Assembly (NCBI GenBank): GCA_002296885.1
Contig: DBIH01000191.1
Location: forward strand, 1 to 5,887
Source of the DNA: Flavobacterium sp. UBA807
GTDB taxonomy: Bacteria > Bacteroidota > Bacteroidia > Flavobacteriales > Flavobacteriaceae
Direction of reading: 5' to 3'
Length of the DNA stretch: 5,887 nucleotides
Made by a program: the position numbers and the translations under genes. How positions within the stretch are numbered: the stretch's first letter is position 1; each line of letters begins with the position of its first letter. Shown one piece after another: positions 1-5,887 of the stretch. The notes beneath the pieces were generated by a model that was not told the DNA's origin, did no database searches, and saw only the letters and a list, made by a program, of their open reading frames with translations.

Positions 1-633
1 GGAAAATTACCATCGGATCCGCTGGGAAGATTATTCTCAACCGTAAAGTATGCAAAGTTGATTGTTTTTTCCTCAATGGATGAAGCAAATGCATCAATTG
101 ATACAATTAAGCATATACATGAAACCGTGGAGAAAAATCGTGACGCTTCGATTCCCGATTGGGCTTATCGCGATGTGCTTTTTATGCTGATTCATTATTC
201 AATTGCATCTTATGAACTTCTCGAGAGAAAATTAAATAAAAACGAAAAAGAAGAAGTTTACAATGTTTTCTATCGGGTTGGAAAAAGAATGGGATTAAAG
301 GAATTACCTGAAAATTACATCCAATGGCTTCCGATAAGGGAATCGCATTTAGCCGAAAATCTAAAAGCAAGCAAATACACCTATGACCTTTTCAAACAAT
401 ATAAAAAGCATCTTGGACTGATGCGATATGAAGTGTTGATTGCTGCCCAAAAATTGGTTGTCCCAAAACGTGTAAAAAAACTATTGTATTTACAGGATTT
501 CTCTGTGCTTACAATTGTCATTTCGATTTACAAATTCAGTCGCATTTTAAAGCTCGATAGTATTTTTAAAAATATGCTGCTACCAACGGAACATAAAACT
601 CAAATAAAGGAACTCGATGTACAAACTGTTTAA
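1..633 (+). CDS. DUF2236 / MpaB-type oxygenase family protein, C-terminal part (5' end outside window)
   Basis: The frame is open from base 1, so this is the last 210 codons of a longer gene and the TTG at 58 is not a real start. The fragment resembles the DUF2236 (MpaB/rubber oxygenase catalytic) family, whose studied member, latex clearing protein Lcp, is a b-type haem dioxygenase. Family-like features, numbered from window codon 1, are R10-x3-T14 (RLFST), a helix ending in H40 (IHETV), the stretch around IHYSIASYELL (about 64-74), and a GLKELPENY segment near 98-106. By spacing, R10, T14 and H40 are the likely counterparts of the Lcp haem-pocket Arg, Thr and proximal His. The C-terminal part is basic with one hydrophobic stretch (FSVLTIVISIY). 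The gene ends at a bidirectional terminator and faces menC, so it belongs to a different transcription unit. Substrate is unknown. The family assignment is from remembered pattern and is fairly secure; the haem ligand mapping is inference. Confidence 0.8.
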   Translation, partial: GKLPSDPLGRLFSTVKYAKLIVFSSMDEANASIDTIKHIHETVEKNRDASIPDWAYRDVLFMLIHYSIASYELLERKLNKNEKEEVYNVFYRVGKRMGLKELPENYIQWLPIRESHLAENLKASKYTYDLFKQYKKHLGLMRYEVLIAAQKLVVPKRVKKLLYLQDFSVLTIVISIYKFSRILKLDSIFKNMLLPTEHKTQIKELDVQTV

Positions 634-643
634 AATTAATTCT

Positions 644-676
644 AAAAAAACCTGTTCAGATTGGACAGGTTTTTTT
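644..676. terminator. Bidirectional intrinsic terminator between convergent genes
   Basis: An inverted repeat reads CCTGTTC (651-657), loop AGATT (658-662), GGACAGG (663-669). It makes seven pairs including one U-G wobble. It is flanked by seven A residues (644-650) and seven T residues (670-676), so the stem can extend to 14 pairs and each strand gives a GC-rich stem followed by a U tract. It serves the DUF2236 gene on the plus strand, 10 bases after its stop, and menC on the minus strand, whose TAA stop (675-677) overlaps the A/T arm. Confidence 0.85.
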
Positions 677-1721
677 ATTGGAAATCGTTAAGATTGATTT
701 TCCATTCTTTGTTTTTGTCATACCAAAGTTGACCATTTGAAACTGTCAATGGACAATCAAAATTATTGGTGTATAAACTTCCGGTTCCCAAACCCTGAGG
801 CATTAAATTATTTTGCAGAAAAGTAAATTGTGCAATTGCATTCAAACCGATATTGCTTTCCAAAGCCGAAGTAATCCACCAGCCGATATTTAATTTTTCA
901 GCAATGGAAATCCATTCCAGAGTTCCGCGAAATCCACCAATGAAACTTGGCTTCAAAACGATGTATTGTGGCATAATTTTTTGAAGCAGATTTTCCTTAT
1001 CTTCTTTTGAAAACACACCAATCAGTTCTTCATCCAAAGCTATAGGAATTTTAGTGCTTTTACACAAAACTGACATCATGTCAGTATGATTTTTTTTAAT
1101 AGGTTGTTCTATGCTATGAATTTTAAAACCAGTTAGTTGATTGATTTTAAATAAAGCATCATTTGAATTAAAAGCTCCGTTTGCATCGACTCTGATTTCA
1201 ATAGTTTTTTCGTCAAAATTTTCACGAATGAAGCGTAATAAATCCATTTCTTTGTCGAAATCAATCGCTCCGATCTTCATTTTTATACAGCCGAATCCTT
1301 GTGAAATTTTGTCTTCAATCTGGGCTTTCATGAAGTCTTTTTCGCCCATCCAAATCAATCCATTTATCGAAATGCTTTTTGAGTTTTTTGTAAAATCTGA
1401 AGGAAATAATTCAAATGTGCTTTCGCTTTTCAAAGACAAAAAAGCCATCTCTATTCCGAATTGAATTGACGGGAATTCGATTAATTCCTCCCAAAGTTTT
1501 TGTTCTCCAAGGTGAATATTTTGACAGACCCATTGTATTTTTTCTGCATAATCAGGACGATCATCTGCCGATAGTCCGCGAAGAATTCCACACTCGCCTA
1601 TCCCTTTTTTACCATCTTTTTCCAGAATGATAAACCAGGTTTCTTTATCAGTTAAAATGCCTCGTGAAGTTCCTGAAGCTTGTTTGAAATGTAGTATGTA
1701 TTTGAAATAAGAAGCTTTCAT
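675..1721 (-). CDS. menC: o-Succinylbenzoate synthase (MenC), enolase superfamily
   Basis: MenC dehydrates SHCHC to o-succinylbenzoate in cytoplasmic menaquinone synthesis. The 348-residue product has the enolase-superfamily layout: an N-terminal capping domain (about 1-110) and a barrel carrying all expected active-site residues. These are the KxK pair K147/K149 (IKMKI), metal ligands D179 (VDAN), E205 (SIEQP) and D230 (ALDEE), and the second catalytic lysine K257 (VLKPS). Superfamily members include dipeptide epimerases, but the men operon makes MenC the clear choice. The frame extends upstream to a TTG at 1751, which would overlap the preceding gene by 29 bases. The ATG at 1721 is preferred: it lies 1 base after that gene's stop, and the protein then starts MKASYFKYIL, as I recall for flavobacterial MenC. 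It is the last gene of the operon, and its stop touches the terminator. Confidence 0.93.
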   Translation of the reverse strand: MKASYFKYILHFKQASGTSRGILTDKETWFIILEKDGKKGIGECGILRGLSADDRPDYAEKIQWVCQNIHLGEQKLWEELIEFPSIQFGIEMAFLSLKSESTFELFPSDFTKNSKSISINGLIWMGEKDFMKAQIEDKISQGFGCIKMKIGAIDFDKEMDLLRFIRENFDEKTIEIRVDANGAFNSNDALFKINQLTGFKIHSIEQPIKKNHTDMMSVLCKSTKIPIALDEELIGVFSKEDKENLLQKIMPQYIVLKPSFIGGFRGTLEWISIAEKLNIGWWITSALESNIGLNAIAQFTFLQNNLMPQGLGTGSLYTNNFDCPLTVSNGQLWYDKNKEWKINLNDFQ

Positions 1722-1722
1722 T

Positions 1723-2400
1723 TTAAAGCGAAATGCTTTCCCCAATATCAAGAAGCATTAAATCTTTACCGGCATCAAAAAATTTCTTTTTGGCTTCTTC
1801 GTGATTGATGACAATAAAACCAAATGTATCATAATGACAACCCAAAATCTTATCGCAATCGACGAAATCTGAGGCTATTATTGCGTCTTCAATATCCATC
1901 GTAAAATTACTTCCGATCGGAAAAACAGCCAAGTCAAGCTTTGTTCGCATCGGAATAAGTTTCATATCCATTGTGAGCGCTGTATCGCCGGAAATGTAAA
2001 TGTTTTTATGTTCCCCTTCGATAACAAAACCTCCCGGATTTCCACCATAAGTTCCATCTGCAAATGAACTGGAATGCACCGCAGCAACATATTTCACTTT
2101 GCCAAAATCAAACTGCCAGCTACCTCCGTGATTCATCGGGTGGTATTTAAAGCCTTTGTTGGCAAAATAAACGGCTGTTTCATACCCGGAAACAATTACA
2201 GCATCAGTGTTTTTTGCAATAGCTTCAACATCTAATGTATGATCGCTGTGAGCATGTGTCAGCAGAATATAATCGGCCTTTAAATCATTTATATTGATGT
2301 GCTTTGCCTTTTCATTTGCGGTTATAAACGGATCGACAATGATGTGTTTGCCACTAACTTCAATTCCGATACAGGCATGCCCGTAGAATGTAATTTTCAT
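1723..2400 (-). CDS. MBL-fold metal-dependent hydrolase (UPF0173-like) inside the men operon
   Basis: This 225-residue protein is a complete metallo-beta-lactamase-fold hydrolase resembling the UPF0173/YtkL group. It has the signature THAHSDH with H49, H51, D53 and H54, plus further likely ligands H109 (AVHSS), D139 (SGDT) and H189 (GCHYDT). That is a full dinuclear metal site, so the enzyme should be active. No signal peptide or membrane segment is seen, so it is probably cytoplasmic. It sits 11 bases after menA and 1 base before menC, so it is almost certainly co-transcribed with them. The substrate is not known from sequence. Because the MBL fold includes thioesterases (glyoxalase II, human MBLAC2), and the operon has no other DHNA-CoA hydrolase, a menaquinone-related thioesterase role is a reasonable guess. 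General housekeeping hydrolysis is the alternative. Family call is firm, function open. Confidence 0.9.
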   Translation of the reverse strand: MKITFYGHACIGIEVSGKHIIVDPFITANEKAKHININDLKADYILLTHAHSDHTLDVEAIAKNTDAVIVSGYETAVYFANKGFKYHPMNHGGSWQFDFGKVKYVAAVHSSSFADGTYGGNPGGFVIEGEHKNIYISGDTALTMDMKLIPMRTKLDLAVFPIGSNFTMDIEDAIIASDFVDCDKILGCHYDTFGFIVINHEEAKKKFFDAGKDLMLLDIGESISL

Positions 2401-2411
2401 GATAAAAGCTT

Positions 2412-3335
2412 TTAAATGTAAGTAACTAACAAATCAGAAATAAAATAAATCAGGCCTAAAGCAAGTAGTACTGAAAGAAAAAATGTACTTAATGCCAATT
2501 TCTTCAATTCAGGATCAAGTAATTTAGGATTTCTGTTTTTACGAACTGTCATTAAATGCGAAATCAAAGGAAGATAAGCTGCTAAGAATATATATTGGTC
2601 GAAGTGAAAGCCGTTTAAAATTGCAAACAAAACAACTAAGACCATTGCCGAAATAATTAGAAAATAATGATATTTCTTTGCCCATTCCCCTCCTTTTTTA
2701 ACTACAACAGTATTCTTTCCTGCTTTACGGTCGCTTTCTTCATCCCTCATATTATTGAGGTTTAGAACTCCGACGCTCAAAAAACCGATAGCAGTAGCAG
2801 GCAATAGCAAAAGCCAATCAATCTCCTTAGAAAACATAAAATATACTCCAAAAGTGCTTACCAAACCAAAGAAGATAAAAACAAAGACATCACCGTAACC
2901 ACGATAACCATAGGCCCCTTTACCAACTGTATAACGAATAGCAGATGCTATGGCCAGAACGCCTAAAATCAGAAATATAAATGAATACATTAGGTAGCTT
3001 TCCTTAAACGCATAGTATATCAGCAAAATAGCAAAACACAATGTGATAAAGGAAGTTAAAATCATAGCGTTTTTCATCTGAAAAGGTGTGATTGTTCCTT
3101 TTTGTATAGCGCGTTTCGGACCAACCCTGTCAGCGTTATCTGTCCCTTTTACTCCGTCCCCATAATCATTAGCAAAATTGGAAAGTATCTGAAGTCCTAA
3201 AGTGGTCAGCAAAGCAAAAAGTACAATATTCCAGTTAAACATTGCTTGTGACATCGCATAAAAACTACCGACAATAATCCCCGATACCGAAAGTGGTAAG
3301 GTACGAACCCGAGCGGCTTCAATCCAGTGTTTCAT
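2412..3335 (-). CDS. menA: 1,4-Dihydroxy-2-naphthoate polyprenyltransferase (MenA), UbiA family
   Basis: MenA is the integral membrane enzyme that attaches the polyprenyl tail to 1,4-dihydroxy-2-naphthoate with loss of CO2, giving demethylmenaquinone. The 307-residue protein is very hydrophobic, with about eight or nine membrane segments. Both Asp-rich prenyl-diphosphate/Mg binding motifs of UbiA enzymes are present: NFANDYGDGVKGTD at 53-66 and NNMRDEESD at 194-202. A GPKRAIQKG segment follows the first motif (72-80), and YGYRGYGDVF (142-151) is also typical of MenA. The N-terminus MKHWIEAARVRTLPLS matches the start expected for the family, so the ATG at 3335 is accepted. There is no Shine-Dalgarno sequence before it, only an A/T-rich leader. 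It lies 17 bases downstream of menB and 11 bases upstream of the MBL-fold gene. Confidence 0.95.
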   Translation of the reverse strand: MKHWIEAARVRTLPLSVSGIIVGSFYAMSQAMFNWNIVLFALLTTLGLQILSNFANDYGDGVKGTDNADRVGPKRAIQKGTITPFQMKNAMILTSFITLCFAILLIYYAFKESYLMYSFIFLILGVLAIASAIRYTVGKGAYGYRGYGDVFVFIFFGLVSTFGVYFMFSKEIDWLLLLPATAIGFLSVGVLNLNNMRDEESDRKAGKNTVVVKKGGEWAKKYHYFLIISAMVLVVLFAILNGFHFDQYIFLAAYLPLISHLMTVRKNRNPKLLDPELKKLALSTFFLSVLLALGLIYFISDLLVTYI

Positions 3336-3352
3336 TTTTTATAATTTATTGA

Positions 3353-4192
3353 TTATGGCAACCATTTTTTATCAAAATTTGGCTTTCTTTTTTCCAAAAA
3401 AGCATCTCTTCCCTCCTTAGCTTCATCAGTCATATAGGCCAATCGGGTTGCTTCACCTGCAAATACCTGTTGCCCGACCATACCGTCATCGGTTAAGTTC
3501 ATGGCGAATTTCAGCATTTTGATTGATGTTGGTGACTTCGCCAATATTTCCTGTGCCCATTGATAGGCTGTATCTTCAAGCTCAGCATGTGGAATAACCG
3601 CATTTACCATTCCCATTTCAAAAGCTTCCTGAGCCGAATAATTTCTTCCCAAAAAGAAGATTTCACGGGCTTTTTTTTGTCCAACCATTTTAGCCAGATA
3701 AGCCGAACCATAACCTCCATCAAAACTTGTCACATCAGCATCTGTTTGTTTAAAGATCGCATGCTCTTTACTTGCCAGAGTCAAATCACATACAACATGC
3801 AGGCTATGACCGCCTCCAACCGCCCAACCGGGTACTACACAGATAACCGCCTTTGGCATAAAACGAATCAAACGCTGAACATCCAGAATGTTCAAACGGT
3901 GGTAACCATCATCACCAACATAACCCTGATGTCCACGCGCTTTTTGGTCTCCTCCTGAACAAAATGACCAAACGCCATCCTTAGAACTTGGCCCTTCTGC
4001 CGAAAGTAAAACCACACCAATGGAAGTGTCTTCCTGGGCATCGTGAAAAGCCTGCAATAATTCGGATGTTGTTTTCGGACGGAATGCATTGCGAACATCA
4101 GGACGATTGAAAGCTATTCTCGCAACACCGTTGCATTTTTTATAAGTAATGTCTTCAAAATCCTTAACTGTCTTCCAATTAATTGAATTCAT
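3353..4192 (-). CDS. menB: 1,4-Dihydroxy-2-naphthoyl-CoA synthase (MenB), crotonase fold
   Basis: MenB performs the Dieckmann-type ring closure of o-succinylbenzoyl-CoA to DHNA-CoA in the cytoplasm, normally as a homohexamer. The 279-residue length is normal. Visible features are the CSGGDQ oxyanion-hole segment (78-83), Y97 in GDDGYHRL, the GGGHSLHVVCDL helix start (126-137), D158 in SFDGG, and Y253 in the C-terminal YMTDEAKEGRDAF segment. This set distinguishes MenB from ordinary enoyl-CoA hydratases. Residue 151 is Asp (QTDADV), where the E. coli enzyme has a Gly that binds bicarbonate. This places it with the bicarbonate-independent MenB type seen in Mycobacterium and Staphylococcus. It is the first gene of the menB-menA-MBL-menC operon, so the operon promoter should lie in 4193-4302. 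The ATG at 4192 has no Shine-Dalgarno sequence. Confidence 0.96.
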   Translation of the reverse strand: MNSINWKTVKDFEDITYKKCNGVARIAFNRPDVRNAFRPKTTSELLQAFHDAQEDTSIGVVLLSAEGPSSKDGVWSFCSGGDQKARGHQGYVGDDGYHRLNILDVQRLIRFMPKAVICVVPGWAVGGGHSLHVVCDLTLASKEHAIFKQTDADVTSFDGGYGSAYLAKMVGQKKAREIFFLGRNYSAQEAFEMGMVNAVIPHAELEDTAYQWAQEILAKSPTSIKMLKFAMNLTDDGMVGQQVFAGEATRLAYMTDEAKEGRDAFLEKRKPNFDKKWLP

Positions 4193-4302
4193 GTAAATGC
4201 TAAAATTTGTTAAATATAAATCTCAAAAAATAAATTGCTCTATTTTAGCGTAAAAATAAATGATTTTTTAGTCCAACCGACAAAAACAAATAGTAATTTC
4301 TT
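4193..4302. promoter_or_regulatory. Divergent intergenic region with presumed promoters for menB (minus) and the C1 peptidase gene (plus)
   Basis: This very AT-rich 110-bp gap separates two divergent genes and so must hold, or lie next to, both promoters. Flavobacterial sigma-A promoters follow roughly TTG-N17-23-TAnnTTTG. Toward menB the best near match on the minus strand is TTG (plus 4281-4283) with a 22-base spacer to TATTTTTA (plus 4251-4258), one base from consensus. Toward the peptidase gene only a weak candidate is seen: TTG at 4207-4209 with a 21-base spacer to TAAATTGC at 4231-4238. No perfect -7 box, clear operator or riboswitch structure was found. The region's role is secure from gene orientation; the individual boxes are guesses. 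Confidence 0.5.
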
Positions 4303-5448
4303 ATGAATAAATTGATATTACGCGCTGCTTTGCTATTGATAAGCTTTGAAGGGTTTTCTCAAACTTATGAATTTCATACTGTTAAAGATATAGATGCCTT
4401 GCCGGTTATTTCGCAGGATAAGACCGGAACATGCTGGAGTTTTGCCACTACTTCGTTCCTTGAAGCTGAAATTTTACGCACAACAGGCAAACGTGTTGAC
4501 CTTTCCGAAATGTATAATGTGCGCAATACTTATCTTGATAAAGCCGAAAATTATGTAATGCGTCAGGGAAAAGCACAATTTGGTGAAGGCGGATTAGCGC
4601 ATGATGTCATCAACAGCGCAAGAAAATATGGTGTCGTTCCCGAAAGCAATTACACTGGAAAAACTAATCCCGATTTGAAGTACAATCACAATAAAATGGT
4701 TGCCGAATTGGAAGCGGTTTTAAAAAAAGCCGTTTCTGAAACTCCTAAAAATTATCCTAATTGGAAAGCCGATTATGCCGCTATCCTCGATACATATATG
4801 GGCAAATATGATGAAAATCAAAAAATACTCTTGCCAAAATCCGGAATCGATAATAGAGTAGCTACTGAAGAAAAATCTCTTACGCCAAAACAATTTTTAG
4901 CTTCTACTAAATTAAATCTTGATGATTATATAACCATCACATCATTTACAAACGAACCTTTTTATTCGAAGTTCATCCTAAGTATTCCTGATAATTTTTC
5001 CAACGGAAGCATGTACAATTTGCCCTTAGATGAATTTATACAAAATATTGACAATGCTTTGGATAAAGGCTATACATTAGCTCTGGATACTGATGTTTCA
5101 GAAGATACCTTTTCAAAAGAAACCGGTGTGGTTGTCATTCCTGAAAACGATAGCGATTCTAAAACAATCCTAACGGAAATCAAACCTGAAAAAAATATTA
5201 CTCCCGAATACCGTCAGGCTGAATTTGAAAATTATGACACACAGGATGACCATCTGATGCACATCACAGGAAAGGTTGTTGATCAGAAAGGAAATAAATA
5301 TTACAAGGTTAAAAACTCCTGGGGAACCAGAGCCGGAAAAGATGGTTATTTCTACATGAGCGTTCCTTACATCCGACTAAAAGCAATTTCGGTTTTGGTA
5401 CACAAAGATGGCCTGACCAAAAAAACTAAATCAGCAATCGGAGTATAA
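4303..5448 (+). CDS. Exported C1 family (papain-like, bleomycin hydrolase/PepC type) cysteine peptidase
   Basis: This 381-residue protein is a probable cysteine aminopeptidase of the C1B group. The N-terminus (MNKLILRAALLLISFEGFSQ) looks like a type I signal peptide cut near Q20, so the mature enzyme should be periplasmic or extracytoplasmic. The catalytic set is complete: oxyanion Gln Q38 and nucleophile C44 in QDKTGTCWSFA, His H317 in DDHLMHITG, and Asn N338 in KNSWGTRAGKDGYF. The Gln-to-Cys spacing of six matches papain. About 270 residues separate Cys and His, twice that of papain but similar to bleomycin hydrolase, which has large insertions. No separate papain-type propeptide is seen between the signal peptide and the active-site Cys. 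Total length is shorter than typical cytoplasmic PepC (about 450). It is monocistronic, with a divergent operon before it and a terminator after it. The physiological substrate is unknown. Confidence 0.88.
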   Translation: MNKLILRAALLLISFEGFSQTYEFHTVKDIDALPVISQDKTGTCWSFATTSFLEAEILRTTGKRVDLSEMYNVRNTYLDKAENYVMRQGKAQFGEGGLAHDVINSARKYGVVPESNYTGKTNPDLKYNHNKMVAELEAVLKKAVSETPKNYPNWKADYAAILDTYMGKYDENQKILLPKSGIDNRVATEEKSLTPKQFLASTKLNLDDYITITSFTNEPFYSKFILSIPDNFSNGSMYNLPLDEFIQNIDNALDKGYTLALDTDVSEDTFSKETGVVVIPENDSDSKTILTEIKPEKNITPEYRQAEFENYDTQDDHLMHITGKVVDQKGNKYYKVKNSWGTRAGKDGYFYMSVPYIRLKAISVLVHKDGLTKKTKSAIGV

Positions 5449-5469
5449 AAGTTTACTTTCAGAATATAC

Positions 5470-5509
5470 AAACCTGCAAAAACCTAATTCTTGCAGGTTT
5501 TTTGTTTTT
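5470..5509 (+). terminator. Intrinsic terminator after the C1 peptidase gene
   Basis: A perfect 10-bp inverted repeat, AAACCTGCAA (5470-5479) and TTGCAGGTTT (5491-5500), encloses an 11-base loop. It is followed by a T-rich run (TTTTTT-G-TTTTT, 5498-5509). It starts 21 bases after the peptidase stop codon and separates that gene from the downstream transporter gene on the same strand. On the minus strand the flanking A tract is too short to predict efficient termination. Confidence 0.85.
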
Positions 5510-5522
5510 ATTTCTATATTTA
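5491..5522 (+). promoter_or_regulatory. Weak candidate promoter for the MFS transporter gene
   Basis: Only about 30 bases lie between the terminator and the transporter ATG, so any promoter must be very close to or overlap the hairpin. TTG at 5491-5493, in the 3' arm of the terminator, is followed after 21 bases by TATATTTA (5515-5522). The latter is one base from the flavobacterial TAnnTTTG box. The spacing is within the accepted range, but in such AT-rich DNA this match could easily be chance. Read-through from the peptidase gene is the alternative. Confidence 0.25.
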
Positions 5523-5540
5523 TCAAATAAATACTCCGAA

Positions 5541-5887
5541 ATGAAACAGTTTTCCAATAAACAAAAACTCCAAATCCTATTTAGTTTCCCCGTAATTATC
5601 GCTTCTCTTGGCTACTTTGTAGACATTTATGATTTGTTGCTTTTTGGCATCGTCCGCATTCCAAGTTTGAAAAGCATGAACCTTGATGCTGATGCAGTTG
5701 GCACGATGATCATTAACTTTCAGATGATTGGTATGATATGCGGAGGAATTCTTTGGGGAATTTATGGCGATAAAAAAGGAAGACTTTCGGTTTTATTTGG
5801 CTCAATTCTGGTGTATTCGTTAGCCAATATTGCCTGTGGATTTTTACCTCAGTTCAATTTTGGCGACAAAGCCATTATTTATGCTTT
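5541..5887 (+). CDS. Major facilitator superfamily transporter, N-terminal part (3' end outside window)
   Basis: The frame opens at ATG 5541 and runs off the window end after 115 complete codons, so only the first part is visible. The product begins MKQFSNKQKLQILFSFPVII. A first membrane helix (about residues 12-36) carries two acidic residues, D28 and D31, in FVDIYDLLLFG. A second helix (about 54-75) leads into the MFS motif A loop, GIYGDKKGR (73-81), with the conserved Gly, Asp and Gly-Arg pattern. A third hydrophobic helix follows (about 83-103). Acidic residues in helix 1 often mark proton-coupled sugar or organic-acid transporters of this superfamily, but the substrate cannot be assigned from this fragment. 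The ATG is preceded by an A/T-rich leader without a Shine-Dalgarno sequence. It has its own start downstream of a terminator, so it is probably a separate unit. Confidence 0.85.
   Translation, partial: MKQFSNKQKLQILFSFPVIIASLGYFVDIYDLLLFGIVRIPSLKSMNLDADAVGTMIINFQMIGMICGGILWGIYGDKKGRLSVLFGSILVYSLANIACGFLPQFNFGDKAIIYA

Noticed and set aside
58..60. TTG as start of the first gene
   Set aside because: The same frame is open and family-like back to base 1, including the RLFST motif, so the real start is upstream of the window.
182..370. 62-codon minus-strand open frame inside the DUF2236 gene
   Set aside because: Antisense shadow of a well-supported coding frame, with no recognisable motif.
1141..1630. 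Two plus-strand open frames (1141-1464 and 1415-1630) opposite menC
   Set aside because: They lie wholly inside menC, which has all its catalytic residues; the translations show low-complexity Ser/Phe/Ile composition typical of antisense frames.
3560..4098. Open frames 3560-3958 (plus) and 3892-4098 (minus) inside menB
   Set aside because: Both are shadows of menB in other frames, without a family signature.
4193..4302. A small RNA or riboswitch in the divergent gap
   Set aside because: No stable GC-containing hairpin or known aptamer pattern was seen; the sequence is nearly all A/T and short enough to be filled by two promoters.
5470..5500. The two terminator hairpins (651-669 and 5470-5500) as copies of a dispersed repeat, since both contain CCTG/CAGG stems
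   Set aside because: Only the short stem core is shared; loops and flanks differ, which is expected for independent terminators.

Overview
The window looks like an ordinary chromosomal segment of a Bacteroidota bacterium, most likely Flavobacterium or a close relative. The signs are AT-rich DNA, no convincing Shine-Dalgarno sequence before any start codon, short A/T-flanked hairpin terminators, a signal peptide ending in FSQ, and a menaquinone gene cluster with a metallo-beta-lactamase-fold gene inside it. The genus is inferred from these features, not from a database match.

Layout from left to right: (1) the 3' part of a DUF2236/MpaB-type oxygenase gene on the plus strand, whose start lies outside the window (1-633). 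(2) A bidirectional hairpin terminator between convergent genes (644-676). (3) A compact minus-strand operon read from 4192 down to 675, in the order menB, menA, MBL-fold hydrolase, menC, with gaps of 17, 11 and 1 bp. (4) A 110-bp divergent intergenic region (4193-4302). (5) A plus-strand gene for an exported papain-like (C1, bleomycin-hydrolase-type) cysteine peptidase (4303-5448), followed by a strong hairpin terminator. (6) The 5' end of a major facilitator superfamily transporter gene, cut by the window edge (5541-5887).

The operon covers the middle and end of classical menaquinone synthesis. MenC makes o-succinylbenzoate, MenB closes the second ring to give 1,4-dihydroxy-2-naphthoyl-CoA (DHNA-CoA), and MenA prenylates the free acid in the membrane. 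The step between MenB and MenA, hydrolysis of DHNA-CoA, has no classical hotdog-fold enzyme here. The embedded MBL-fold hydrolase has a complete metal site and is a candidate for that step; this is the most interesting testable idea in the window. MenF, MenD, MenH and MenE are not in the window.

I found no tRNA, rRNA, CRISPR array, insertion sequence, phage gene, defence gene or long repeat. Coding density is high and no intergenic gap exceeds about 110 bp. I do not see evidence for a previously undescribed multi-gene system.
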